A stretch of DNA of 34,102 nucleotides from Scenedesmus sp. ARA3 (lineage: Eukaryota > Chlorophyta > Chlorophyceae > Sphaeropleales > Scenedesmaceae). Shown here piece by piece: positions 1-11,163 of the stretch; positions within the stretch are counted from its first letter, which is position 1; the number at the start of each line of letters is the position of its first letter. The stretch is taken from the NCBI GenBank assembly GCA_004335835.1, contig RWJK01001793.1:74780-108881 (forward strand), read 5' to 3'. The notes beneath the pieces are model-generated. The model ran no database searches, had not been told where the DNA came from, and saw only the letters and a program-made list of their open reading frames with translations. Position numbers and translations under genes: made by a program.

Positions 1-66
1 AGTGAGTGAGTGAGTGAGTGAGTGAGTGAGTGAGTGAGTGAGTGAGTGAGTGAGTGAGTGAGTGAG
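1..66. repeat. (AGTG)n tetranucleotide microsatellite
   Basis: The window opens inside a pure AGTG tandem repeat of about 16 units. It degrades into agcgagtgagtgactg by about position 78. The left end of the array lies outside the window, so its full length is unknown. Confidence 0.97.
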
Positions 67-299
67 CGAGTGAGTGACTGCCCAGGCAGCCTCTGCACCT
101 CCTGGGTAAGGTAAGGCTCACGTGTGTATAGCCAGACATGTATTTTGAGCTGCCTGTGTTCAATAACGCGCAGGCAAAGCATGCTGCGCAGCACCGTTGG
201 TGACCGGCAGAGTGCGGCTGACATGCATGCTGTGTATTGCCCTGCTTCACTTTACGCCTGCATGTCACAAGATGACAACGTAATTTAACACCAGCCCAC

Positions 300-1100
300 C
301 TTGTCACCAGTAGCGCCGACCTCCTCCAGGCTGAATGTGGCCAGCAGGAAGTTCACATCGTTCTTGAAGGGGTCGAATGGCGGGCTGCTGGTCTTGTTGA
401 GCGCATTGTCGAAGTAGGCGGTGAAGCCGCCGGCGAGGTCAAGGGTGGGGCAGGGCACGCTGCTGTCTGCGCCCAGCACCTGTATGAAAGATGAACACGG
501 TCACATTTCGAGGTAGGCAGGCGTTTAGCAGCAACAGGGCGGGGAGCAGCACTTCCACGCTAGGGCTGGTACGCCTGCATTCAGTTCCTGTGCGACGTTA
601 GCATATGTATCAGGGCTGGAATGGACAGCTGGCTGCAGCGGTCTGCGGGCCTGGGCAACGCACAATCTGCATTGGCTGCACCTGAATGCTGCAATCTGTC
701 GGCAAACTGCCCGTGTTGTGCTGTGGGCTTTGTGTGCTGGCTGCACACTGACTAAATTGTCCTCTTCATTGATAACATTGCCCTGCACTCACCTCCCGCA
801 CCATGCACACGTGGCCCTGCTCCTCTAGAGCTGCTTTGATGCAGCCAAACACAGCCTTGTTCTCACCTCCCGCACCATCCTCACATGCCCCTGCTCATCC
901 AGGGCCACCTCCTCAGCCCAAGACTGCACCTCCTCAGACAGCGAGGCACGCCTGCAGCACAGCCAGGACTTGGTGTGATGCAAAGGCAGCTGGCAAAATC
1001 AAAAATCAATTATTGCTGAAAGCATACAAGGACAGCAACTGTTGCCGCCTGCTGGTGGTAGCCCAGCAGTGCATGCATGCATGCACGCGCCCACCACCAC

Positions 1101-1135
<35 letters not shown>

Positions 1136-2048
1136 CACGCACGCCTCTGGTGCCCTCCTTGAACAGCAGGCTGGTGGACAGCCCCGTGCTCATGGCGGCA
1201 CTAGCACCAGCAGTAGTCAAACACAATGTCCGTAAAGTTGTTGGCACTCACTTGCCGCCGATGACCTCCCCTGGCTTGAGGCTTGCGGGCAGCCCCGCCC
1301 CAAAGGCTGCGAAGCTGTTGAAGGTGGCCTCCAGGCACTCCGTGTTGGCCAGGAACTTGAGCACGTCCCTGAGGCATGATGTGGCAGCAGCAGCAGCAAG
1401 CATAGTGAGGTACCATGTGGCTGCTACCAATGGGTGCCGTGTTTGTTCCCATCAACCACTTTCCTCAGCTGTTCAGGCAGGTTGTGCATTGGTTGTGCTG
1501 ATACTGTGTCTGATACACAAGCGGCTGCGGCAGCAGCAGCAGCAGCAGTGCAGCTGGCAGTCATACCTGTCGGTGAAGGGGCCACCAGGAGCACCAGTCT
1601 TGGCAGCAAGGGCGGCTGCAAACACGTCAGCAGCAACAGCAGCAGCAGCAGTGCAGGCATCTGTTACTTCCATTGGGTCGAAGAATTGGCAAATGCAATG
1701 ATTGTAGGCCAGAAATGCATGCGCCTGGTGGCAGTGTGGCATGGCGCGCCATGCTGGCAGCAGCAGCAGGATGTGCATTGGCCGCAGATGTCCAGAGTTT
1801 CCTACGTCCAGAAACCAGCAAGATCCCGCAGCACAATCACACACATTGCATCAAACACCCCACGCACCTTCAACCTCGAAGGATTGCACAGCTGGCACGT
1901 TGTAAGGGCCATCCTGGTCGCTTGTGGTGAGGTCTCCAAGCCCCAGCAAGCCGTACTGCACTGGCAGCCCTTCGCCGGACACGAGGGTTGAGCGCGTTGC
2001 CAACAGCAAAGCTGCTGCCAAGAAAAGCATATTGCGCTGGAAATGCAT
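300..2048 (-). CDS. Ferritin-like desiccation-related protein (PCC13-62 type), multi-exon, 3' end unresolved
   Basis: This is a secreted ferritin-like (Ferritin_2) protein related to plant desiccation-related PCC13-62. Exons on the minus strand, high to low: 2048-1868, 1660-1567, 1368-1252, one starting at 1200, 951-867 and 479-300. The first three join in phase, and so do 951-867 and 479-300. Exon 1 starts at the ATG at 2048 (MHFQRNMLF), followed by a hydrophobic signal-peptide core. Family landmarks seen are LKFLANTECLEATFNSFA (ferritin-like helix 1), WAEEVALDEQGHVRMVRE (helix 2, compare the EVGHLRAI of plant members) and PPFDPFKNDVNFLLATF (compare FDPYANDxNFLLA). The exon starting at 1200 (AAMSTGLSTSLLFKEGTRG) has no obvious in-phase donor before a CTG tract at about 1103-1135. 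A donor near 1090 would make that tract coding (poly-Leu/Val). After 300 either a donor or a stop at 285 ends the sequence, and I could not place a convincing last exon. The family is clear from the three motifs; substrate and exact role are unknown. Confidence 0.8.
793..838 (-). repeat. Diverged copy of the ferritin-like exon 951-867 with its splice donor
   Basis: On the minus strand this stretch reads AALEEQGHVCMVRE and then gtgag. It repeats the end of the real exon at 951-867 (VALDEQGHVRMVRE and then gtgag). It lies in the intron downstream of that exon. The real copy keeps phase 0 into the exon at 479. Confidence 0.8.
1103..1135. repeat. CAG/CTG trinucleotide tract
   Basis: About ten CAG units, flanked by CCA units on the left. 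It lies between two exons of the ferritin-like gene. Whether it is intron or coding depends on an unresolved donor. Confidence 0.9.
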
Positions 2049-3346
2049 GTTGAAAGACACAGCTGCAGGACGCTACACAGGTTGTTGCACCGACGTATGT
2101 GCACACCACAGCAACCAACACAACGCAGGTATAGCATTTATATAGTCGAAATGGGTGGCTGAAACAACTTTCTGCGATCGACGAGCCGAGTGTTGTGGGT
2201 AATGGCGCGTCATCGGCGTCTAGGTTGACGTACGCGTGCAGTGTGTGCGGACGCCAGCCTGGGACCTCAGTTAACTTGGCAGCAAACAGCCAGCTGAAAG
2301 GTAATATGTTGATATTTATGGTTTTCTCAGGTTGATGACGGCTGCTCCAGCACCATCGACAACAGCAGCAACTGTACAGTAGTACAGCTTGCAACCGTCC
2401 TGCTCCCGCAGCCTGCACGTTCCTCATAGTGCCTTACATATTTGCGCAGAGTTATTCGATAACAAACGCATAAATTCTGAGCCCTAACATGCAGCAAGAC
2501 ATGCATAGGGACCACGCCCTGCCTGCAGATAGCTCCTTCACTGAAGGCAGCGGCCCCAGGCTGGGTTGCTTCCAGCCAACACATGCAGTTTTCCACCATG
2601 GTGGCACCACGTACCACTGGAACTCACGATACCACAGGTAGGGGATGAAAGCTGCAGCAGGACAACAAATGCACAGTCGGCATGCTTGCAACATGCCCCT
2701 GCCACCTGTGCGACCTGAGAAGAACATCAATTGCTGGGAGTAATGCACCATGTGCTTGCCTGCTGTAGAATGACAGTTTACTGTCCTTGGGCTTCGGAGT
2801 GCGCTTCGCCAGAACATCCAGCAGACAAAGCAGGGCCGTTCAAATTTGAACAATTGATCTGGCCTGATTTGAAGGCTGCCGGGCTTGAACTATATACCGC
2901 AGGCCAAGCACCTTGCTGTACGTTCCAGTACACACAAGCTTGTTGTATGCCATGCTTCTGCTGCTCTGCAGGAAGGGGCGATACCCAGCGGTTCACAGCA
3001 CGGTGCACCACCAGGGCAGGTGCGTGGCTGCATGGGCTGCACGGGCTGCGTGGGCTGCTCCTGCTGCTGCTGGCAGCAGCAGCAATCTGTACACTGTGCT
3101 TTGTGCCTTGTGTAGAACTGGACATGTGTTGCATGCAGCACGCTGTGCTCTACTTGCAGCAAGCACCTGCAGCGACTCTTGATGCAAACTGGAAAGTTGA
3201 TCACCGCTGCAGCAGACAACACAGAAGAAGCAGCAATGCATGAAGCTGCATTCTGGATGTTCGATCTGGGGTTTTCACTCCGCATTTGAGTGGAGCATGT
3301 AATGTGATTTAATGTAATGTAATGTAATCTGCTGCTGCGGCTGCAG
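2049..3346. other. Intergenic region between divergent genes (ferritin-like and membrane protein)
   Basis: About 1.3 kb separates the 5' end of the minus-strand ferritin-like gene from the first recognised exon of the plus-strand membrane-protein gene. It should hold the promoters of both and perhaps undetected 5' exons of the latter, because the exon at 3347 enters in phase 2. Open frames here have no recognisable motifs. A short TAATG-type repeat lies at about 3300-3329. Confidence 0.5.
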
Positions 3347-6300
3347 CCCGCCGCGCATGCGGCTGCTGCCGATCTGGTTTGGCTACCCCTTCGCTGACAT
3401 CAGCTACTGGGTGGGCCTGGTGTTTACTCTGGGCTGCGTGGCCTGGGTCATCAATGGGCATTACGCGCTGTTTGAGAGTGGTGGCGCTGTTGCCAGGAAC
3501 GCAGAGCAGGCGCTGACGGTTTCCGCTGCAGCTGCACTTGTGGGAGGTGCGCTGCGGCCAGCAGAGTTGATGAGCAGCTTTACACAATTGGAGAACACCT
3601 GGTTTTGTTGTAGAGCCATGCTGACTGCAACTCTGCATACGAACACATGATTGTCAGCTACTGGGTGGGCCTTTTGTTTACTCTGGGCTGCGTGGCCTGG
3701 GGCATCAACGGACATTACGCGCTGTTTGAGGGTGGCGGCGCCGGCGCTGTTGCGAAAATCGCAGAGCAGGCGCTGACAGTGTCTGCTGCAGCTGCTCTTG
3801 TGGGAGGTGCGGTCTAACGGTCACAACCTTTCGTTCGCTGCTTGTGGCTTTCAATTTCCAGCAATTGAGCTTGAGGTGCAGCCTAGCTTTTGCGGAGCAG
3901 GTGCGCTTCCTGGAAGCTCGCTGGGCCTGCTTCAGCACCGGTGATGCTGTTGAAGTTGAGGGTTCAGGCCTTTAACCACAAAACCAACACCCCTTGGCAG
4001 TGCTGTGGTCTGCTGATCATTGGTTAGTGCATGTTGCATGGGTGTGCCACCAGGCCTGCTGGCAGGTGCGGCTGCTAGCACTGACCCCCTCTTGCTGCTG
4101 CTCCTGCGGTTGCTGCTGCAGGCACCCTGTTTGAGATTGGCTCCTGGCTGCTGTACTGGGAGGCACTCAACCCTGAGCCCCATGTGGTGACAGGGAGAGA
4201 GCTGCAGCAGCACAAACACCACAAACACCACAACCACAACCATAAGCCAAGCCACACTGCCACCGATGCAGCTGGCAATGCAGCAGCTACAGGGCCAGGG
4301 CAGCAGGCAGCAGGTCGTGCAAGCACGCTGCACCCTGCCGGAGCTCCAAGCAGCAGCAGCAGCAGAGGCGAAGATGCAATTGTTGTTAATGCGGCTTCAG
4401 CAGCATCAGCGGATGGTTTGTCAGTCAGTGATGATGAGGCAGCGCCAGGGATGCTGCTGTATGCTGCCAATGAGCGGCCGAGGCTGGCAGCACACCGGCA
4501 AATGCAGGTGCTGATGCAGGAGCAGCAGCGGCAGCGGCAGCAGCAGCAGCCACGCAGGCGATGGAAGCCAGCAGCAGCAGCAGCACCAGCTGGCGCTGCA
4601 AGCACAGCAGCAAACGGCGCAGCCAGATCTCTGCAAGCAGGAGCCAACAAGCAGCAGCAACAGCAGCAGCAGATTCAGCTGGTGCCCCAGCAGGACATCG
4701 AAGCTCCGGCCGACGGCACATCCCCGGCGACCGCAGCAGTGCCGGTCACACCACAAGGCAGTGGTGCTGCTGCTGGCGAGGTGGCCAATGCGGGGCAGCG
4801 CCAGGGTTGGCGCTGGTGGGGGCTGCGGCTGCATGATATTGGCTTCAATGCAAGCTTCCTGCAGCTCATCGGGGCGACCATCTTCTGGGTGAGCAGCAAC
4901 CTGTTGTATGTAGGTTGTAGATCAGCTTTTGAGACAGGTAGAGGTTGATGTTTACTGGTTGTATGTGATCGCTTCACTATAACCTTGCAAAATCTCAAAC
5001 TCAAAAGTCGAGCTGTCAGCTGCTGGAAGAGCAGCGCCAGGGCTGGCGCAGGTGCAGCCTGCGGCTGCATGACACTGGTTGCAATGCGAGCTTGCTGCAG
5101 CTGATCGGGGCGACCATCTTCTGGGTGAGCAGTTTGTGTGCTTGTCAGCAAAAAGCAGTGATGATATACGGATGCTTGACTGTTGAATGTGAGAGGGACT
5201 GGTTGCATGTGGCCTGCGGCTGCGACAGTGGCTTCAACGCCAGCCTGCTGCAGCTGACTGGGGCCACCAGCTTCTGGGTGAGAGGCTTCACTGTGTGATG
5301 CGAGATGCAACAAAGGTTGACCTCGTGGCATGCTGAAGCAGCTGTTCCAGACCGCTGCTAGCACCGCCAGCCGGGACAGTGGCGGTGTATGGTCACGGCA
5401 TGTAGCACCTGCAGTGTCTGCCCCAGCCCAGTCTTTTCATCACATGTGCGCTGCTGCTGCTGCTGCTGCTGCTGCTTCTGCTGGTGGTGCAGGTGCCGTG
5501 CATGTTTGGCGCACCCACTGCCTACCCAGCGGCGGACCTCACCAACGACCGCACCTGGGACGGCGTGTACTGGTGAGCCGCCTGTTTCGTTGCCACTGTG
5601 TGCATACTGATCTGTTGGGAGCTCAACTACATGTGCATAAACAGACTCTGGATAGAGTTGCTGGCAGCAGCACAAGAGCCTGCAACGTACGGTCTGCAGT
5701 TGACATGGTGCTCAGTGCTTGAGATTGTCACGTTGCTATACTCATTCCATAACCGGTGCAACAAACAGTGATTTGCAAGGACAAGGTTGCCTCTGTGCGC
5801 TGAAGTTGTTGATTATGTGAACATTGCCCGTCAAGTAGATGATAAGCTCATGATGGCTCCAATGGCTGTGCTGCTGGTGCTGCCACTGCTCCTGCTGCTA
5901 CTGCTTCTCGTAGGCTGTTTCAAGTCGTGGGCGCTGTTTTCTTCATTGCCTCAAGCCTTCAGCCTGCAGTCGCTGCTGCTGCTGCGCACGAGTTGCAGGC
6001 TGTTACAAGTCGTGGGCGCCAGTCTTCCTCAGCGCCTCATGCCTGCTGTTCATGCTGCAGGTGTTCAAAATGTGCTGCTGCTGCTGCTGCTGCTGCTGCG
6101 GCTGCTGCTGCTGCAACATGTCTTGCAGGCTGTTCCAGGTCGTGGGTGCCAGCTTCTTCATTGCCTCCAGCCTGCTGTTCATGCTGGAGGTGCAGCCAGC
6201 CTGGTGGCGGCCTAAACCGCTGCTGATCGGCTGGCATGTAGGGTTTTGGAACCTGGTGGGCTCAGTAGGGTTTTGGCTGTCGGGGCTGTTTGGGTTCTGG

Positions 6301-6456
6301 GCGGTGCCGTCTGGCCGGTACCAGCTGGGTGGGACCATTCTGAGCACGTTTTGGGGCAGTTATGCTTTTCTGATTGGCAGCTATGTGCAGCTGCTGGAGG
6401 CTGTGAACAAGCACCCGCAGAGCTTGTCATGTAGGCGGGTGGCAGCCTCAAAGTGA
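3347..6456 (+). CDS. Multi-pass integral membrane protein, YrhK-like family
   Basis: A polytopic membrane protein with the conserved blocks of a fungal/algal family whose C-terminal part resembles YrhK-like domains. Its biochemical role is unknown. Exons: 3347-3546, 4122-4888, 5493-5572 and 6129-6456 (stop TGA at 6454); all joins are phase-consistent. Blocks in order are SYWVGLVFTLGCVAWVINGH, GTLFEIGSWLLYWEALNP, NASFLQLIGATIFWVS, LFQVVGASFFIASSLLFMLE, WHVGFWNLVGSVGFW and FWGSYAFLIGSYVQLLE. Each fits a membrane helix, and the spacing fits the family. Exon 2 also carries a long low-complexity His/Lys, Gln and Ala-rich loop (about 4190-4790) between two helices, much longer than the compact loops expected. 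The ATG at 3357 could be the start, but the exon enters in phase 2 from an acceptor at 3346, so a 5' exon may be missing. Three of the four exons have partial tandem copies in the adjacent introns. Confidence 0.75.
3650..3806 (+). repeat. Second copy of membrane-protein exon 1 (3' two-thirds plus donor)
   Basis: This stretch encodes SYWVGLLFTLGCVAWGINGH and what follows, nearly identical to 3400-3546. It ends at the same GGGAG|gtgcg donor in the same phase. It lacks the upstream LPIWFGYPFADI segment. A cag at its left edge could serve as an acceptor, so it could be an alternative exon or a relic. Confidence 0.88.
5032..5124 (+). repeat. Second copy of the 3' end of membrane-protein exon 2 with donor
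   Basis: It repeats 4793-4888 (GCAGCGCCAGGG through ATCTTCTGG|gtgag). The encoded LLQLIGATIFWVS matches the real exon. It lies downstream, in the intron. Confidence 0.88.
5211..5278 (+). repeat. Third copy of the 3' end of membrane-protein exon 2 with donor
   Basis: It encodes SGFNASLLQLTGATSFW followed by gtgag. It is shorter and more diverged than the copy at 5032. With the real exon end this makes three tandem donor-side copies. Confidence 0.85.
5914..5969 (+). repeat. First acceptor-side copy of membrane-protein exon 4
   Basis: After a tag acceptor it reads GCTGTTTCAAGTCGTGGGCG, encoding LFQVVGAVFFIASSL. It repeats the start of the real exon at 6129, in the upstream intron. Confidence 0.85.
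5999..6060 (+). repeat. Second acceptor-side copy of membrane-protein exon 4
   Basis: After ttgcag it reads GCTGTTACAAGTCGTGGGCG. It repeats the start of exon 4 with small indels that break the frame. A CTG tract (about 6073-6115) separates it from the intact exon at 6129. Confidence 0.85.
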
Positions 6457-7633
6457 ATTCGCAGCTGGCAGTGAAGCAGTGAGGCGGCTGCCTGGGACAT
6501 GCATGTCCATATGTGACCCAGTGTATTTGAGATGCGTTTTTCGTCTTGCAATGCAGTGAAGTTGTGTGCCTGCTGTCACTGTGTGGCAGAAGTGTGGCAG
6601 AAGTGCGGCAGAAGTGCGTCGGAAGTGCGGCAGAAGTGTGGCAGAAGTGCGGCAGAACCGGAAGCCTCACTGCACATGACCTCAGCGGTACTGATCAGTA
6701 CATGACCCGTCATGACCCGTGTCCAGGCTGGTATGATCAGGCAGAGGCGGCCCATGAAGACGGAAATGATGCACTCCAGAGCTGCTGCCTACAACGTTTT
6801 TGGCGGGGCCCGTAGGTGCTACTTAAGCGGACGTTTCGAAACTTGACATGTTGCTACTGTCGTTGTTTTCGCATCGCAGGTTCGATTCGTAACGTTGATG
6901 TTGCTTTTGAATAAAAATAAAATACATTAGTCCCTGCCACATTGATTCGCACCATCGTAGCGCCTGAACGCATTGAATCACACTTGTGTGTTTTGTCCTG
7001 CTTGGATGAAACCGATATATCTTTCTCAAATTGTGGTTGACGTTACGCAACGTTGCGTTCCGTGCGGTCAATGTCCACTTAAAGCGACTGGAAAAGGGCC
7101 AACTTCCTGTATACGCAACAGAACGCCCAATGTATACCGAACCAAAGTTTCATAGTATAACTTTTAGAACGCTAGATAAGGGTGGGTAAGGTAGGGGGGA
7201 AGACCAGGGTCGAAAGGGAGCTGGCTTAAACCCTTAAGCTAGGCATCCTCTTCTTCTGGTGGTGGCCTTGCATTGCACTTTGCATATGCTTTTGCTTGAC
7301 ACAAACTGTAACAAGCATTCTTATGCTTACACACCCTAGCTTCACTACGGCTGCGCTATATCAACTGCATCACAACTTGCAGTAGGGCCCCGCCGAGTAA
7401 GCGTAGCCTATTATTGTCAGAGCATCTGGAAACAAAATGTATGATTGTGTGTTTGGACCGGGCCGTTGGCGCTGTTGCTGTGACTTGGTAGGCAGCATGA
7501 TACTGTGAATGCTATTCACGGTGTAACAGTGCATTGACAAGCCCCTGAACAAAGCAGATAGCCCTGCAGGCGCCAAGGGATGATCGGCAGGTCTATTTCT
7601 CATCTGTCACACAGCATGCTGGTCGACCGCTGT
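6457..7633. other. Intergenic region, no gene recognised
   Basis: No open frame here shows a recognisable motif. It contains the 11-bp minisatellite at 6581-6657 and an A/T-rich patch with AATAAA-like words near 6910-6930. It separates convergent genes. Confidence 0.5.
6581..6657. repeat. 11-bp minisatellite, seven units
   Basis: Seven head-to-tail units of GTGYGGCAGAA, with one diverged unit (GTGCGTCGGAA). Confidence 0.93.
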
Positions 7634-7782
7634 TCATTGTTCAATGGGACAGTGATAGCTGCACAGCCAGCTGCCCTGCACATCCCGTTTCAAGATGATC
7701 CGAGTTGCCCCACAACGTTCGCAGCTGCTGCGCTCAGCATTTGACAATTTACCATGAGCACAGTCAATGCACAACCTGCGGT
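7634..7782 (-). CDS. Possible Cys-rich (GCC2/GCC3 ephrin-receptor-like) exon
   Basis: After an acceptor-like ccgcag on the minus strand, the frame reads LCIDCAHGKLSNAERSSCER and continues to a stop at about 7634. The CxxCxxG and CxxC spacing resembles the short Cys-rich repeats of extracellular algal and animal proteins (GCC2/GCC3 type). It lies on the same strand and downstream of the sushi/WDG gene, so it could be its last exon, but I could not fix a donor that joins them. Confidence 0.3.
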
Positions 7783-8289
7783 TTGCCCTCTTGACGCACA
7801 GTACACGAACACTTTGCAGACATGTAGGCTCCATCTTGGTCAGTACCAGGCAGCGGCCATGCAGAGGCCCGGCCGCATGGGCCAATGCCACAACGGCTTA
7901 CCATTCATTAACGGCATAGTGCGGTACAGCCTGACGTGTGACCATAGCCTGCAAGCATTCATTGCAGATCAACCATACTCTGCAACAAACAAGTGGAAAC
8001 CTTCTTGTCGACAGCTTCACAGGGTAGTGTGAGCTGACACACACATGCACAGACAGCGCACAAGCACATGCTGTTGGGCAACGGGCTGCTGCTATGCACG
8101 CCTGTAGCCGCTAGCTAGCTATAGCTCCGACCAAAGCAGTAGCGCACTCCATGGCAACACGCCCCATGTGGACCACAATGTGATTAAAACCTACCAACAC
8201 ATGTAACTTGCTCTCTTGAAGCCACCAACAGAGTTGCCACATGCATGCCAGGTTGGTAGGTGCCTAGCTGAAGCTAGGAGCTCTGAGAA

Positions 8290-11038
8290 CTACGTGGGAG
8301 CATACAGCGCCACCGCCTTCAGGTCATACGTGGTGCCGTCAGCGCCGTGCAGGGGCTGCACCACCTTCCACGCTTTGCCGTCCCACCACACCACCGCTCC
8401 TGCGTCTCCAACTGCAATTGCGCTGCTCCTGTCCAATATGAACGACCCCCTCAGAGGCGGCAACTTGGGCTTGGTCATCCTACCATCCAAATACAACCTC
8501 CAGCGCGTTTCCTGTACTGTATAATCTTGCCCCGGTCTTACCGGGTCATTTACCACGGTGATGTTTCCATAGAATTCTATGGCTTCGAAGCCATGGGTGG
8601 TTCCCACGTTGTCAGGTAAGCCGGCGCTAACAGCCCATGCGCATGCAGTGGAGAGCGATGTCCTTAGCGTTGTAGCACATCCTTCCATTTTGCCGGGGAC
8701 CGCAGGCATGCCACTTATGTGGCTCAATGCAAAGCCAGATGTGAAGGGTGGGCTGGTATTGTCAACATACATGCAGTTGGAGCCAAATGAGGTTGGTTCG
8801 CAGAGCTTGTCACCTGGCGTTAATGCTGAACTAGGCACGGCAAACCACACCATGGGGTTCTCCTCTCCCAGCTTACAACATCCAACGCCAAGTGCAGATA
8901 TGGATTCTGGTATGTGTGCTCCCTCAATCCACGTGGGTGTGTACGCATTGTCAACAAGGCTTCCATCGTCGAGGAGCTCGAGGACTTGATGCGTTGTTGC
9001 TGCCCATACACGGAAGTCGCCAGTACCAGCATCAACCCCGCTCATTTGAGGTCACTAGTTGCATGATCCAACCATGTGGAATACGGCCCGGACAACGTTA
9101 CAGCGAATGATATGTGGGGTGCGGATGCCACACGTGCCTCCCCGCCTAGCTCCAGACCGTCTGGGTAGTGACTCACAGTTGACCATGCACTGCCATCCCA
9201 CTTGACCAAGTACCCTCTTCCATTAAGAGACCCTGCCACAAAAGCTGTTGTGGCGTTGGTGAACGCAACACTTGTAAGCTTCATGCCCATATCATCGTCC
9301 TTTTCAACTTTACCTTGCTCGCGTAGCGGGAACGCTTGTGGCTTCCAGGTCACACCATCCCACAGCAGTATGACTGGCCCCCACCAGGATTGAGGTGAGC
9401 TCCCTTTCTCTATGCCGATGGCAATCGCCAGTGCCGGCAGGCATGAGCTCGTCTCATTGCTCCATTTGTACCCTTGCATGCACTGGCACCTGTAGCATCA
9501 TCTAATGGCCCCAGCATGAGATTGGTGGAAAAGGCTTTCCAGACTTCACGAGCTCTAGAGCAGATCTACTTTAGCATGTGACATGCAGCATCACATGTGC
9601 ACAATACATATAAAGGTGCACACCTTTATGTGCACATATGTTATGCACAACCTGGCCCCACACTTGGTTTAGACCTCTAGTGCTAGACATCAGGAGTCGT
9701 CCTTTTGCATCCCGATCTTGGTCATGCACCACGCTGCATGTTTGCCCAACCATCAAATCTGGACACACGGCACGTGGCAGCCACATCGGCGACGTTCACC
9801 TGTAGCTGTCAGGCGACACAGCTGTGCATGAGCCATTGACGGCGTTCACATCAGCGGCACAGAGGTCATCACTCAGAGGCCCGCATGGCCCAACTGCATA
9901 CACAACAATGCATGCATACACATAATCATATGTTGTTATAGCAACACGCACATGTACATGAGCACATGCTAGGAACATGTTAGGCTGCTAAAGCTGCCTT
10001 GTCGCAGCGTCACAGATCAACACTACTTTTGACACATGTGATCACATGGCGTCATGACAGGCAGGACACCATGTGTATATGACACCCGGATGACCCTATG
10101 TAGGGGGTTGCAACCTGTGCGAACACATGCAAGGAATACTATCTCATGCATCGCATGCGGCGTTGTTGACGTGGTGTACATGTTGCTAGCACACAGTGTT
10201 TGCGTGTCACGCAACATGCTGCTGCTATATCTTTGAACCAGATTTCAAGCTACTGTTCAGGCAGAGCAACTGCTGGTTGCAGCGGGCGGCTCGCTGCGCC
10301 CTGATGACATGGTGTACGCCATGGCATGTTGGTGTTATGTGGAGATCACCAGCCATCCTGCACACGTTTAGCAGCTAAGCCATGTGCCGCATATGGGACA
10401 TTGGGTAAGTGCTTACCGTGGGGTGGCCAAGGTCCTTGGTCAGGTGTGCAACCTCCCTCGATTGCTTGCCAGGATCCCTTCCAACATCTGACTTTGGGCA
10501 TGCCGCTGTAGACATGAGCACATGTGTTCGTAAAATTGAAACATGAAGGGCGCAAGCACATGCATCAGTCTACGCACTGCTTTGGCTCAGCGTATGCTAC
10601 GCAATCATCTCACGATTGTACAGATGGTGAACAGTGACAAGCAACCTATTTCACATGACCGTGCACGTGATCAGCGTGTGAGCTGCAGCTCAACCAGCTG
10701 GTAGACCTGGTCGGAGACATTAACTTATCATAGGTTCAGGTTGAAAACGGTTGCCGTGCAGTTGTAAGCCGCTAGCGCTGACGGTCAAGGCTGCAGCATG
10801 GCTTCATGTACATGCAAATAGTTTCTGACAAGCCCATATGTGAGGACACGCGCATGCCTGCTCAAAAGTCCTTCCAGCCTGTGCAAAACTTACCTGTAGT
10901 GCTCATGACACCTGCCGATGCAGATGTGCCCGCTAAGGGTGCCCCTGCAGGTCTTCAAGCCTCCATGGCGAGCACTTGGCATATGGGGCTCCCACAGAAA
11001 GGACCCTCCGGCAGGGTCGGGAGGCCTTGTCATGCACT
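8290..11038 (-). CDS. Extracellular protein with sushi-like Cys modules and WDG propeller-like repeats; 5' end not found
   Basis: I read this minus-strand gene as exons 11038-10894, 10505-10417, 9893-9800, then 9489 downward. All joins as far as 9489 are phase-consistent. The Cys spacing across the first two exons (CRGTLSGHICIGRCHEHY, then KVRCWKGSWQAIEGGC) is that of a sushi/CCP module. A second, less typical module runs from PCGPLSDDLC through SCTAVSPDSY to CQCMQGYKWSNETSSC. From about 9430 the frame changes character to repeats with VILLWDGVTWK, YLVKWDGSAWS and AVVWWDGKAWK, each with a preceding AxAVG-like strand, which suggests a beta-propeller. The long frame 9489-9042 stops at a TGA that overlaps the ATG opening the second frame 9045-8290. 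The two parts look like one protein broken by a frameshift or joined by a 56-nt mini-intron. The stop at 8290 may be real. Sites of action and ligand are unknown; a secreted or cell-wall role is inference. This gene shows no junction duplications, unlike its neighbours. Confidence 0.55.
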
Positions 11039-11163
11039 CTGCAAAGGCACAAACAACATGTTCGTGTGCACACAGCATGCCGTGCTACGCATGCGCGCAG
11101 CCGTGTCGCATCACCGGCCAACCACAAAAGTTGGCAGTTGCTGAGCTAAGCTCGAGTCACTCA

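Noticed and set aside
1042..1701. Long plus-strand frames with poly-Ser/Thr across the ferritin-like gene
   Set aside because: They are antisense readings of minus-strand exons and CAG tracts. CAG repeats stay open in all six frames, so long frames here carry no weight.
6880..6895. GGTTCGATTCG resembling a tRNA T-loop
   Set aside because: No acceptor stem, D-arm or anticodon arm can be paired at the right distance upstream.
9640..9790. Minus-strand frame with VCPDLMVGQTCSVVHDQD as an extra Cys-rich exon
   Set aside because: The neighbouring exons 9893-9800 and 9489 downward join in perfect phase without it, and it lacks a convincing acceptor. It may still be an alternative exon.
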